This document shows, in pieces, positions 7,808 through 16,514 of a stretch of 64,000 nt of DNA. The position numbers and the translations under genes are program-made. The stretch covers positions 535,687-599,686 of the forward strand of contig NZ_CP035425.1 of NCBI RefSeq assembly GCF_006740685.1, given 5' to 3'. Origin of the DNA: Candidatus Nitrosopumilus sp. SW (GTDB lineage: Archaea > Thermoproteota > Nitrososphaeria > Nitrososphaerales > Nitrosopumilaceae). Within the stretch, counting starts at the first letter, position 1. Each line of letters starts with the position of its first letter. The notes beneath the pieces were generated by a model. The model searched no databases. It was not told the origin of the DNA and saw only the letters and a list, made by a program, of their open reading frames with translations.

Positions 7808-8457
7808 TGACTGAAGAATTTGTTATATTGGTTGATGAAAATGACAATCCGATTGGAAAAGAAGAAAAAGTGAAATGTCATTTACCTAACGGAAAACTCC
7901 ATAGAGCATTTACTGCATTATTGTTTGATGAAAGTGGAAGATTGGTTTTAACAAGAAGAGCAAAAGAAAAAATGTTGTGGCCAGGAGATTGGGATGGCAC
8001 ATTTGCAAGTCATCCCAGAGAATCAGAAACTTATGTTTCATCAGGGGAAAGAAGAATGCCTGAAGAATTAGGAATTAAAGGAAAGTTGGATTATTTACAT
8101 AAATTTGAATATCATGTACCCTACAAAGATGTAGGTTCAGAAAATGAAATTTGTGGGACGCTAATTGGAGTCATTGACAAATCTACAGAGTTAAAAGAGA
8201 TCGAAGGAGAAATAGATGAAATTAAATGGATTTCAGCCAATGAATTGATTTCAGAAATCAAAACAAACCCTCAGATCTATTGTCCATGGATGCTAATTGC
8301 ATTAGAACTACTAGATAAATCAGAAAAGTCCATGTTAGAAAAACATGCAAATATCTTATCTACATGGATGACCAGTGAGATTCATGAAGGATTGCAAAAT
8401 GCAATCAAAACACATTTGCCACAAGAAAAATGGAGATTAGTAAATGAAAAAAACTAA
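7807..8457 (+). CDS. idi: Isopentenyl-diphosphate delta-isomerase type I, without the usual cysteine
   Basis: Converts isopentenyl diphosphate to dimethylallyl diphosphate. It is a 216-residue Nudix-fold protein with KLHRAFTALLFD, a Nudix box remnant around SSGERRMPEELGI and the catalytic-glutamate region SENEICGTL. In the E. coli and human enzymes the residue before (G/S)HP is the catalytic cysteine (VCGHP, CCSHP); here the motif is FASHP, with alanine in that place. I recall similar ASHP motifs in some haloarchaeal IDIs, so this may be a functional subclass. It overlaps the next gene by 14 bases. Confidence 0.88.
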   Translation: MTEEFVILVDENDNPIGKEEKVKCHLPNGKLHRAFTALLFDESGRLVLTRRAKEKMLWPGDWDGTFASHPRESETYVSSGERRMPEELGIKGKLDYLHKFEYHVPYKDVGSENEICGTLIGVIDKSTELKEIEGEIDEIKWISANELISEIKTNPQIYCPWMLIALELLDKSEKSMLEKHANILSTWMTSEIHEGLQNAIKTHLPQEKWRLVNEKN

Positions 8458-9424
8458 ACAAATTGAAAAAAATGCAAAAATTGTAAACAAGTATCTTAAA
8501 TCAAAATTAAAAGGGAATCCAAAAAAACTCTATGATGCTGCCGGTCATCTTATCGTTCACGGAGGAAAAAGACTTAGACCATATATGGTGATTAGAAGTT
8601 GTCAAATTTTAGATGGGAAGGTTTCCAATGCAATGCCAGCTGCAAGTGCAGTTGAAATGGTTCATAATTTTACTTTAGTCCATGATGACATCATGGATAA
8701 TGATGAGATGCGTCACGGAGTTCCAACTACACATAGGAAATATGGCATGCCAATTGCAATTCTTGCAGGAGACGTATTATTTTCAAAAGCATATCAAGTA
8801 ATTTCAGATACTAAATTATCACCAACTGCAACAACACATCTTATTTCAAGACTTGCAAAAGCATGTGTAGATGTTTGTGAAGGACAATTATTGGATGTCA
8901 AAATGGCAGAAGAGAAGAAAATTCCAACACAATCACAATACATTACAATGATTGGAAAGAAAACTGCAGCGTTATTTGATGTATCATGCGCAATGGGAGC
9001 TATATGTGCAACAAACAAGACCAAAGACATTTCAAATCTTTCTTCATTTGGAAGAAATCTAGGAATTGCATTTCAAATTACTGATGATTTGATCGGAGTA
9101 ATGGGAGATCCTAAAATTACAAAAAAACCAGTGGGTAATGATCTTCGAGAAGGTAAAAAATCACTTCCAATTTTAATGGCAATAAAGCTCGCAAAAGGTA
9201 AAGACAAAAAAATTATTTTGAAGGCATTTGGAAATCCAAAAATTTCAAGAGGTGAACTAAACAAAGCAGTAGGTGTAATTCGTTCCTTAGGCATAGAAGA
9301 CAGTGTTAGAAAACAGGCACTAAAATATGCTGAAAAAGCTGAAAAATCACTCTCAAAATATTCAGGCTCGGCAAAAACCGAACTTATTGCATTATTAGAT
9401 TTTGTAGTTAAGAGAAGTGTCTAG
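8444..9424 (+). CDS. Geranylgeranyl diphosphate synthase (short-chain trans-prenyltransferase)
   Basis: Chain-elongates allylic diphosphates to make the C20 precursor of archaeal lipids. The 326-residue protein has the first aspartate-rich motif DDIMDND (81-87) and the second at DDLIG (about 203-207), plus GGKRLRP for isopentenyl diphosphate binding. Phenylalanine is at the fifth position before the first motif, a chain-length determinant typical of archaeal GGPP synthases. It sits at the end of the mevalonate-pathway run and overlaps idi. A second paralogue is at 30158-31009. Confidence 0.92.
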   Translation: MKKTKQIEKNAKIVNKYLKSKLKGNPKKLYDAAGHLIVHGGKRLRPYMVIRSCQILDGKVSNAMPAASAVEMVHNFTLVHDDIMDNDEMRHGVPTTHRKYGMPIAILAGDVLFSKAYQVISDTKLSPTATTHLISRLAKACVDVCEGQLLDVKMAEEKKIPTQSQYITMIGKKTAALFDVSCAMGAICATNKTKDISNLSSFGRNLGIAFQITDDLIGVMGDPKITKKPVGNDLREGKKSLPILMAIKLAKGKDKKIILKAFGNPKISRGELNKAVGVIRSLGIEDSVRKQALKYAEKAEKSLSKYSGSAKTELIALLDFVVKRSV

Positions 9425-9444
9425 ATATCACCAGGTAAATCATA

Positions 9445-11154
9445 ATGGATGAAGAAATAAAAAAAGAAATTAGAAAAATGGCTCTTCAAAATGCTTTTGA
9501 GCATGGAGGCCAAACTCAAGATAAAATTATTTTAGGAAAAATTCTTGGAACAAAACCAGAATTTAGAACAAAAGTAAAAGAAATCTCAGGAGAAATTTCA
9601 GAAATTGTTGCATCAGTAAATCAGTTATCGTTAGAAGAACAACAAAAAGAAATGGAAGAGAAATTTCCCGAAGCATTAGCTCCTAAAGAAAAGATTGAAG
9701 AAAGAGAAGGGTTACCAGAATTAAAAAATGCAGAGCATGGAAAAGTTGTTACACGATTTCCCCCAGAACCAAACGGTTATCCGCATATAGGACATGCAAA
9801 AGCTGCAATAATTAATTCAGAATATGCAAAGATGTATGGAGGGAAATTCATACTTAGAATGGATGATACAAATCCGGAAGCTGAAAGAATGGAGTATCAT
9901 GCTGCAATCAAAGTAGGACTAGAGTGGTTAGGAATAGAATTTGATCTAGTAAAAAATACTTCAGACGATATGGAATTATTTTATGAAAAAGGAATGGAAT
10001 TAATTAATTCTGGAAAAGCATACATTTGTACTTGTAAAAGAGAAGACATCAGCAAGAACAGAAGAGAAAGAAAATCTTGCAAATGCAGCATGGAAGATAT
10101 TGAAAAAAATAATAAAAATTGGGAAAAGATGCAAAATAAATTCAAACCAGGAGAAGCAATAGTTAGATTTCGAGGAGATATGAAAGCAGATAATGCAGTT
10201 ATGAGGGATCCTGTGTTATTACGAATTATAGATGAAAAGCATTACACTGTAGGGGACAAATATAGAATTTGGCCTAGTTATGATTTTGCAGTAGCGATTG
10301 AAGATAGTATAGATGGCGTAACACACGCATTTCGTTCAAAAGAATTTGAATTGAGAAAAGAGCTTATCGATGCAATTTTAGATGCACTAGGCATGAGGAA
10401 ACCTCAACAGGGCTTTTTCTCTAGGCTTGAATTCAAAGGAATGCCCATATCAAAGAGAGTGATCAAGCCTTTGATTGAGGAGGGAAAAGTTTCATGGTAT
10501 GATGATCCCAGACTCCCAACTTTAGAGGCACTGAGACGAAGAGGAATAAAGCCCGAGGCAATTAGAAAGTTCATCATGTCTTTAGGATTAACTAAAGCAA
10601 ATACACTTGCCCCATTTGATGCACTTGAAGCATTTAATCGAAAATTCGTGGATGCAGATAGTATGAGATTATTCATGGTAAAAAATGCTAGAAAATTAAA
10701 AATAAAAAATTTACCAACATCAGTAGTTGAGATTCCTAATCATCCAGTAAATGATATGGGAAAAAGAAAAATCGAGATTACTGAAGATTTTTACATTTCT
10801 GGAGATGATGCAGAATTAATTAAAGAACAATCATCAATTAGACTTCTAGGATTAGGCAATGTCAAGATTACAAAAGTTAGTGATGAGTTTGAGGGGGAAT
10901 TTATAGAAGAAGGAGAGTCATCCAACATACCAAAAATTCAGTGGGTACCTCAAAAAACAGCTCATGAAATCAAAATGATTATTCCAAATATTTTGTTCAA
11001 TGGTGAAGAATTTAATGAAAATAGTCTAGAAGAATTAGACGTTTATACAGAACCCCAATATTTACAATTAAAAGAAGGAGAAGAGATTCAGTTTGTTAGG
11101 TTTGGATATTGTAGAAAAGATTCACAAAATCAAGCAATTTTTACACACAAGTGA
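9445..11154 (+). CDS. gltX: Glutamyl-tRNA synthetase, archaeal type
   Basis: Charges tRNA-Glu (and, in archaea of this type, often tRNA-Gln for later amidation). The 569-residue class I synthetase has an N-terminal helical archaeal extension, then RFPPEPNGYPHIGHAKAA with the HIGH motif at about residues 114-117, a cysteine-rich zinc insertion (ICTCKREDI with CKC) and a KMSKS-like PISKRVIKPL. The C-terminal beta-barrel anticodon domain places it in the archaeal/eukaryotic GlxRS group. It starts 21 bp after the prenyl synthase. A tRNA-Glu gene lies at 30018. Confidence 0.95.
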   Translation: MDEEIKKEIRKMALQNAFEHGGQTQDKIILGKILGTKPEFRTKVKEISGEISEIVASVNQLSLEEQQKEMEEKFPEALAPKEKIEEREGLPELKNAEHGKVVTRFPPEPNGYPHIGHAKAAIINSEYAKMYGGKFILRMDDTNPEAERMEYHAAIKVGLEWLGIEFDLVKNTSDDMELFYEKGMELINSGKAYICTCKREDISKNRRERKSCKCSMEDIEKNNKNWEKMQNKFKPGEAIVRFRGDMKADNAVMRDPVLLRIIDEKHYTVGDKYRIWPSYDFAVAIEDSIDGVTHAFRSKEFELRKELIDAILDALGMRKPQQGFFSRLEFKGMPISKRVIKPLIEEGKVSWYDDPRLPTLEALRRRGIKPEAIRKFIMSLGLTKANTLAPFDALEAFNRKFVDADSMRLFMVKNARKLKIKNLPTSVVEIPNHPVNDMGKRKIEITEDFYISGDDAELIKEQSSIRLLGLGNVKITKVSDEFEGEFIEEGESSNIPKIQWVPQKTAHEIKMIIPNILFNGEEFNENSLEELDVYTEPQYLQLKEGEEIQFVRFGYCRKDSQNQAIFTHK

Positions 11155-11159
11155 TTGAT

Positions 11160-12029
11160 ATGAAAATTGCACGATTATCATATGAAAATAATGAAACGTA
11201 TGGATTTGTTAAAGGAGATAAAGTTGCAACAAAAGATGAAATAACTTATCTTACTGGAGTTCCAATCCCATACAATGTAAAAGATTTTCTTTTTGATGGG
11301 TGGTTTGATGAAATCAAAAATAAAATACAAGATTTACCTTATGAAAAAAATCTCTCCGAGTTCAAACTACTAGCACCAATCCCAAATCCAAACAAAATAA
11401 TTTGTTTGGCATTCAACTATGTAGATCATGCAAAAGAGCAAGGATTAACAGCACCCGAAGATCCTGCAATTGTTATTAAACCCAGAACAGCTCTTAATGG
11501 AAATAATTCTAATATTGAATGCCCAGATTTTGTCACACAATTGGATTATGAGGTTGAATTAGCCTTGATTATTGGAAAAAATTGTAAAAATATCAGTCCC
11601 GATGAAGCCAAAAATGTAATTTTTGGATATATGGTATTCAATGATGTTTCAGCCAGAGACATTCAGTTTAAAGATAAACAATTCACAAGAGGGAAAAGTT
11701 TTGATTCATTTGCTCCATGTGGGCCATGGATCACAACTGCAGATGAAATTCAAGATGCACAGAATCTAAAATTGACAACTAAAATCAACGGAGAGATTAG
11801 ACAAAACTCTTCCACTAGTAACATGTTTATCAAAATACCTGAAATAATCTCAAAAATTTCCAAAGTTATGACATTAGAAAAGGGAGATGTTATTTCAACA
11901 GGTACACCTGCAGGAGTTATGTTAAACAAACCAAATGCAGTGTTCTTAAAAGATGGAGATAAAGTTGAAATGGAGATTGAAGGTCTAGGAATTTTAAACA
12001 ACACAATAAAAGTTGTAAAATCAACATAG
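11160..12029 (+). CDS. Fumarylacetoacetate hydrolase family protein
   Basis: A 289-residue protein of the FAH/2-hydroxyhepta-2,4-diene-1,7-dioate isomerase family. The N-terminal small domain is followed by PNPNKIICLAFNYVDHAKEQG, an acidic metal site around QLDYEVELALIIGK (ExE pattern), GYMVFNDVSARDIQ, KSFDSFAPCGPW and TGTPAGV, which are diagnostic. Family members act on acylpyruvates or decarboxylate oxaloacetate; the exact substrate cannot be read from sequence. The ATG at 1160 of this 11-kb segment (11160) is favoured; an in-frame GTG at 11151 would overlap gltX. The 3' end overlaps the convergent GNAT gene by 9 bases. Confidence 0.88.
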   Translation: MKIARLSYENNETYGFVKGDKVATKDEITYLTGVPIPYNVKDFLFDGWFDEIKNKIQDLPYEKNLSEFKLLAPIPNPNKIICLAFNYVDHAKEQGLTAPEDPAIVIKPRTALNGNNSNIECPDFVTQLDYEVELALIIGKNCKNISPDEAKNVIFGYMVFNDVSARDIQFKDKQFTRGKSFDSFAPCGPWITTADEIQDAQNLKLTTKINGEIRQNSSTSNMFIKIPEIISKISKVMTLEKGDVISTGTPAGVMLNKPNAVFLKDGDKVEMEIEGLGILNNTIKVVKST

Positions 12030-12797
12030 ATTTTTTCTTAACAAGTGAAAGGAAAGTTTATGCTCTAAAAGATCTGAATTCTGTAATTTTTCTTTAGTTA
12101 AAATTTGAATGCGAGTATAATTATTTTGTATAGCATGATTCTGTAAAAACAACATTATTTGCGAGGTAGTTTTGTGAGAACTTGAAAACAATGTTACAAT
12201 TAGAGTTTTTTCAAAATGTTCAGAATCAGAAAGAATTGCAGTAGAAGTTACATTATTAATTTTTGATTGAATTATTTTGTTTTGTTGAATAAATTCAGAT
12301 ATGATTGTATCATCTATTGGAAGCCATCTCCAAGATTTGACATAATGAGTACAAGTAGGATCATCTAAGAAGTTTGCAAAAGTAATATGAAAGTTTGAGT
12401 TTTTTTTAGGCTCAAGAGAATAAAAATTCCAGGTTTGAAAAATTTCATAGTTTAATGATTTTGCCATAGAAAGAGAAATAGAATTTTCAACATCAATTAG
12501 CATAAATGAAAATAATGCACCATCTCTTTTTCCTAATAATTCAATATGGTTAACTAACTCAGATGCAATTTTTTGTTTACGAAAATTTGAGTCCACCCTA
12601 ATTCCCTCAATCCATATTTGGTTTTCTGAAAAAAATGCATGACAAAGTCCAACAGGAAATTGTTTCTCGTAAACAAATAACAAATCTTCATTTAGCCAAA
12701 AATCCCAAACATGTTCAACATAATCACCCCAGGAAAAAGTATTTTGACAAAATTTTAAAACTTGAAGTTTATCAGAAGGTTTTGCATTTCTAATCAT
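12021..12797 (-). CDS. GNAT-family N-acetyltransferase
   Basis: A 258-residue protein whose first half is a GNAT domain: MIRNAKPSDKLQVLKFC, then IEGIRVDSNFRKQKIASELVNHIE (about residues 68-91), the acetyl-CoA pyrophosphate-binding motif A in the R-K-Q-K-I-A form. The C-terminal half (after about 140) resembles a degenerate second GNAT-like domain of unclear role. Substrate unknown. It is convergent with the FAH-family gene and divergent from the Rieske gene. Confidence 0.78.
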   Translation of the reverse strand: MIRNAKPSDKLQVLKFCQNTFSWGDYVEHVWDFWLNEDLLFVYEKQFPVGLCHAFFSENQIWIEGIRVDSNFRKQKIASELVNHIELLGKRDGALFSFMLIDVENSISLSMAKSLNYEIFQTWNFYSLEPKKNSNFHITFANFLDDPTCTHYVKSWRWLPIDDTIISEFIQQNKIIQSKINNVTSTAILSDSEHFEKTLIVTLFSSSHKTTSQIMLFLQNHAIQNNYTRIQILTKEKLQNSDLLEHKLSFHLLRKNLC

Positions 12798-12838
12798 ATA
12801 TACGAAAAAATATTAAGTCTTGTAAGATAAAAACTTCG

Positions 12839-13147
12839 ATGGGGAAAATTATTGCAGGAAAAACATCAGATATTCCTCCTGGAAAAATGATCAAAGTATC
12901 CATTGATGGAAGAGACATACTAGTTGCAAATGTTGATGGAGAATATTGTGCAACAGATGATTCATGCACTCATTCTGGTGCAAGTCTTTCAGAAGGAAAA
13001 TTAGATGGATGTGTTGTCACATGTGGGTGGCATGCAGCAGAATTTGATTGCAAAACAGGAAAACTAGTAAAATTCCCAGCAAAAATTAGAGATTTAACAT
13101 CATACAACGTTACAGTTGAATCTGATAGTGTATTTGTAGAGATGTAA
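12839..13147 (+). CDS. Rieske-type [2Fe-2S] ferredoxin
   Basis: A 102-residue soluble Rieske protein. The cluster ligands are in CTHSGASLSEG (about residues 44-54) and CGWHAAEFDCKTG (about 63-75), the two C-x-H / C-x-x-H boxes of the family. There is no membrane anchor, so it is a cytosolic electron carrier resembling the ferredoxin component of aromatic dioxygenases and nitrite reductase small subunits. AT-rich TATATA at about 12798 precedes it. The electron partner is not evident from neighbours. Confidence 0.92.
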   Translation: MGKIIAGKTSDIPPGKMIKVSIDGRDILVANVDGEYCATDDSCTHSGASLSEGKLDGCVVTCGWHAAEFDCKTGKLVKFPAKIRDLTSYNVTVESDSVFVEM

Positions 13148-13182
13148 CTATATACTTCTAATTTTTAATAAAAGGTGGAAAA

Positions 13183-13452
13183 ATGGCTGACGAACAACAA
13201 AACAAAGAATCAATGAAAGAAGCAATTGAAACATTAAATCAGATTGTGGGTAGCAGTTCAACCCCAAAAACCATAAAAAAATCCATTACAGATTTGATTG
13301 CAGATTTGAATAATGATGAATATTCATTGTCAGTAAGAGCTGCAAACACAATCAGTTTGCTTGATGATGTAACACAAGATCCCAATATGCCATCATATGT
13401 CAGAACCCAATTATGGCAGGCAGTTTCCAAATTAGAAAGCATAAGAGAATAA
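13183..13452 (+). CDS. UPF0147 family protein
   Basis: An 89-residue, conserved archaeal helical protein of unknown function. The sequence ETLNQIVGSSSTPKTIKK and the C-terminal DPNMPSYVRTQLWQAVSKLE match the UPF0147 pattern. An AGGTGG ribosome binding site lies at the usual distance before the ATG, and TATATACTT about 25-30 bp further up is a plausible promoter, suggesting its own transcript. Confidence 0.88.
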   Translation: MADEQQNKESMKEAIETLNQIVGSSSTPKTIKKSITDLIADLNNDEYSLSVRAANTISLLDDVTQDPNMPSYVRTQLWQAVSKLESIRE

Positions 13453-13477
13453 ATTCTCGTTTTTAAAACAATGAGTA

Positions 13478-14239
13478 TTGAAAATTGATGAATATCTAGA
13501 TACTCTTCCTGAAAATCTACTAAGCGGAGAAGATGTACAATTATCAGAAAAATCCCTAAGAGATATTTTCAAATTTGTAGGACTAAAGAAAGGGGATGTT
13601 TTTTATCATTTAGGATGTGGGAATGAAAAAGGAATTGAGATTGCAGTAAAGGAATTCCATGTAGAAAAAGCTGTAGGAATAGATAATAATTGTGAAAAAA
13701 TTGAAACCGCCAAAAAAAATCTTGAAGAAAAACAAATTCTATCTGAATTAAGATGTCAGGATGTGTTAGATTCAGAAATTTCTGATGCCACAGTTATTTT
13801 GTTTTGGTTTACAGATGAAAATATTACAAATCAGATGTTTAAAAAATTTGAATCTCTAAAGCCAGATACAAGAATAGTTACTATTTGGGGACCATTACCA
13901 GATTGTATTCCAAGTGAAGTAGACTTTCCATACATCATTAACAAAGTACCATTTACAAAAGCAAAAAGCATGCAAGAGCAATTACTAACAATATTTGGCG
14001 TAAAATGTGTGGATTTTGTTACGGCTTGGGAGTTTGCAGAGAGATATACAAAAGCGATAGGATCACCTGAGATCAAAAATGATCGATTTCTTACAATTAT
14101 TCAGACATTAGTAATATGGATCAATGCAAAAAAGTTGGGAGTTGCTTGTGGAGAGGATATTCCGGAATCGATTCAGACATACATTAAACTCATGAAAATG
14201 AATTTTGACATAGATTTTGAACCCATGTTAAAGGAATAA
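13478..14239 (+). CDS. SAM-dependent methyltransferase-like protein
   Basis: A 253-residue protein starting at TTG. A Rossmann-like half at residues 35-115 contains the degenerate SAM-binding motif I (VFYHLGCGNEKGIEIAV), motif II acidic residue in AVGIDNNCEKIE and a VILFWFTDE strand. This resembles class I methyltransferases, including DOT1-like folds where GCGNG precedes the acidic end of strand 2. The C-terminal 120 residues are not recognised. The target is unknown; it follows UPF0147 by 25 bp. Confidence 0.65.
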   Translation: MKIDEYLDTLPENLLSGEDVQLSEKSLRDIFKFVGLKKGDVFYHLGCGNEKGIEIAVKEFHVEKAVGIDNNCEKIETAKKNLEEKQILSELRCQDVLDSEISDATVILFWFTDENITNQMFKKFESLKPDTRIVTIWGPLPDCIPSEVDFPYIINKVPFTKAKSMQEQLLTIFGVKCVDFVTAWEFAERYTKAIGSPEIKNDRFLTIIQTLVIWINAKKLGVACGEDIPESIQTYIKLMKMNFDIDFEPMLKE

Positions 14240-14279
14240 TTCGTGTAATCCTTTTATTTTGTTTTTACTTAAACCATTC

Positions 14280-14627
14280 ATGGATGAAAGAATGCACATT
14301 AATGTATCAGCAGTAGATTATGACAAAACAAGTAAAGCATTAACCAGACAATTATCATTATTAGAAGAGATGGTTCATGGTGAGGAAGATTTTGTTATGA
14401 CAGATTCGGAATTTGCCTTTGGATGGCATTTTTTTGTTCTAAGTGTGAACAAATCACTCATTCAGAAATTAGTAGATATGATGGGGCCTGACTTTGAAAA
14501 ATTAAGGGGTAAAGGTACCGAAAAGAAATTTCTAACCTGGTTAACCAATAATTTAGAGAATAAGTCGCCCAGATTCAAGCTTGCTATAAAAGAAGAAATG
14601 GAATCAAGCAAATTTGGAATATTTTAA
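14280..14627 (+). CDS. Uncharacterised 115-residue protein
   Basis: A soluble helical protein beginning MDERMHINVSAVDYDK, with a central FAFGWHFFVLSVNK segment and a basic C-terminus. I chose the ATG at 14280: CTTTTATTT, centred about 26 bp upstream, is a good TATA box for a leaderless transcript. No domain recognised. The sequence looks constrained rather than random, with clean coding composition and no cysteines. Confidence 0.7.
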   Translation: MDERMHINVSAVDYDKTSKALTRQLSLLEEMVHGEEDFVMTDSEFAFGWHFFVLSVNKSLIQKLVDMMGPDFEKLRGKGTEKKFLTWLTNNLENKSPRFKLAIKEEMESSKFGIF

Positions 14628-14756
14628 AAAAGATTAGAGTTAAAATTCTAATAAACGTTGAGAGGACATTTCACAGTAATTTCTTCTAGAAACAAAAGAG
14701 CAGTTCAATTTTAGAGAAATCGGTTTAGAAATAACATAAATCATAAAATGAAAGGA

Positions 14757-14830
14757 GGGCCCTCGAGGGGAATCGAACTCCTGTCCGAGGATCCACAATC
14801 CTCTATACTAACCACTGTACTACGAAGGCC
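14757..14830 (-). tRNA. tRNA-His (anticodon GTG)
   Basis: The minus strand folds with acceptor GGCCTTC (14830-14824) against GAGGGCC (14764-14758, one G-U pair), anticodon stem GAGGA/TCCTC around TTGTGGA (anticodon GTG) and T loop TTCGATT. The discriminator is C (14757), as expected for tRNA-His. The base before position 1 is T in the DNA, so the extra 5' G of tRNA-His would have to be added after transcription. CCA is not encoded; no intron. Confidence 0.95.
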
Positions 14831-14923
14831 ACAAATTAGAAAAAGAGATTATCCAGTAATAATCTTTGATTTTTTATGAAAATCAGACTGTAGATTTATT
14901 ATTAACTAGGTGAAATTTCTATT

Positions 14924-15004
14924 ATGAGATTTTGGTGGGTTGCAATGGCCATTACAATCGGACTAACATATTACGGCGGAATGTACTTACTTCCATACAA
15001 GTAG
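14924..15004 (+). CDS. 26-residue single-pass membrane microprotein
   Basis: The ORF encodes MRFWWVAMAITIGLTYYGGM plus six more residues ending LPYK. One hydrophobic helix spans about residues 3-23, with a positive residue at each end. AGGTGAA at about 14909-14915 is a good ribosome binding site 9 bases ahead of the ATG. Such a composition is typical of accessory subunits of respiratory or transporter complexes. It precedes corA by about 107 bp. Partner unknown. Confidence 0.5.
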   Translation: MRFWWVAMAITIGLTYYGGMYLLPYK

Positions 15005-15111
15005 AGAGAGCCTAAAATTTTAGTAATATTCTTTATTTCATTATCAATCACGGATTTTGTCTAGGCTCTTAACGATCGCTTTAAATTTGTTGTATCAGGG
15101 TATTTTTCGAC

Positions 15112-16134
15112 ATGAAAAAAGGATTCATATCCAATAGATTACGTTCAGGTAGAAAACCACTAGAGAGTTCTATTGAGAAGAAAATTGAAACCATACATGC
15201 AGAGAAATTTGTATGGATTGACTTACAGAATCCAGATAGAAATGATGTTGAAGATCTTGCTAAAAAGTACAATTTCAATGATTTGAACATCGAAGACTGT
15301 GTGACAAAATTTGAGCTTCCAAAATTAGATAGTTATGACGATCATTTCTTTGTAATTCTTCATTTTCCGCCACTTACTCAGAAGGTAGGGATTTCAAAAA
15401 ATAGTCAGCTGTCCATATTCATGGGTAAAGATTTCTTAGTAACAGTTCATCAGGGAGATCTTAAACCACTAGTAGAATTAGTAAACATATGCAAATCAAA
15501 TTCAGATGAACAGAGAAAAAACAAAATATTACAAAAATCTTCAGGATTATTGCTTCACGAGATCATAGATGTGTTAGTAGATGACCTTTTACATACTTCA
15601 AGAAAAATTATTGCAAATTTAGATGAAATAGAAGATAGGGTGTTTGATGAAACAAAACCAGTAGCAAGAAGTATTGCATTACTTAGAAGAGAAATTAACA
15701 GACTAAGAAGAATAGCCACTCCATTAAAGAGATTTGTTTTAGAAATTACAAAAAATGTTAAGAAATTCTCTGAAAGAGATGAAGAAGATCTTTCATTATA
15801 TTTTGATGACGTAATTGACCATATTGACAAGGTAATTGAAACATTGGAAGAGTCAAGAGAGACAATGGAAATTTACAAAGATACAGATTTTGTGCTAAGT
15901 ACAGAAAAAACAAACAAGGTGCTTGCAGTTTTGACGATCATATTTACATTAGCTATTCCAGCAACAGTAATTGGGACATTTTATGGAATGAATGTAAATT
16001 TGCCAGGAGGTGTTGGGGAAAATCCAACTTTCTTAGGACCATTCACAACTTTCATAGTTGTGATTCTTGCATCAGCAATTCCAGCAATTATGATGTTTAC
16101 GTATTTCAAAAAATTAGGCTGGATAAATAACTAA
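15112..16134 (+). CDS. corA: CorA-type Mg2+/divalent cation channel
   Basis: A 340-residue protein: an N-terminal cytosolic alpha/beta domain, a long acidic/basic helical stalk (about residues 150-270) and two C-terminal transmembrane helices. The first helix ends in the signature YGMNVNLPGG (GMN at about 296-298), which forms the periplasmic selectivity loop. The final FKKLGWI matches the conserved cytosolic tail. CTTTAAAT about 35 bp before the ATG may be the promoter. AGAGCCTA (15007-15014) and TAGGCTCT (15062-15069) bracket the leader as inverted repeats. Confidence 0.93.
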   Translation: MKKGFISNRLRSGRKPLESSIEKKIETIHAEKFVWIDLQNPDRNDVEDLAKKYNFNDLNIEDCVTKFELPKLDSYDDHFFVILHFPPLTQKVGISKNSQLSIFMGKDFLVTVHQGDLKPLVELVNICKSNSDEQRKNKILQKSSGLLLHEIIDVLVDDLLHTSRKIIANLDEIEDRVFDETKPVARSIALLRREINRLRRIATPLKRFVLEITKNVKKFSERDEEDLSLYFDDVIDHIDKVIETLEESRETMEIYKDTDFVLSTEKTNKVLAVLTIIFTLAIPATVIGTFYGMNVNLPGGVGENPTFLGPFTTFIVVILASAIPAIMMFTYFKKLGWINN

Positions 16135-16200
16135 AGATACAAAAATCTGATCTTATTCAAAAAGGAGATTAGATAAATACCAGATAATTTAACTAATTTT

Positions 16201-16473
16201 ATGGGCAAAATCAGAATACGAACTGGAAGAGGAACAGGAACCATTGAAGTTGACGATGATCCCAAAAAATGGTCAGGAGATGAATTTAGAAAAATTCAAG
16301 AGGCAAGGAAAAAAGCTGCCGCAAATAGGATGGTACATACAGGTAGAGGAACAGGCTCTAGAAAACTTGGAGATATGCCAGATCCAAAATCAAGACCATC
16401 AACAGAAGGAATGACCAGAATTACAGGTAGAGGAACAGGTTCTAGAAAAAGCAAGAACAAAGGTTCATCATAA
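16201..16473 (+). CDS. GRGTG-repeat basic protein, unknown function
   Basis: A 90-residue very basic protein containing three copies of a TGRGTG core: IRTGRGTGTIEV near residue 5, VHTGRGTGSRKLG near 47 and ITGRGTGSRKSK near 75. The last two copies are near identical at DNA level over 27 bases (16339-16365 and 16423-16449). The middle is a charged helix (SGDEFRKIQEARKKAAANR). Gly/Arg repeats separated by charged segments suggest nucleic-acid binding, but no family is recognised. GATAAATACC about 28 bp upstream is a plausible promoter. Confidence 0.72.
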   Translation: MGKIRIRTGRGTGTIEVDDDPKKWSGDEFRKIQEARKKAAANRMVHTGRGTGSRKLGDMPDPKSRPSTEGMTRITGRGTGSRKSKNKGSS

Positions 16474-16514
16474 TATTTTTCCTCAAAATTTCATTTTTAT
16501 GATTTTATTCTTTG

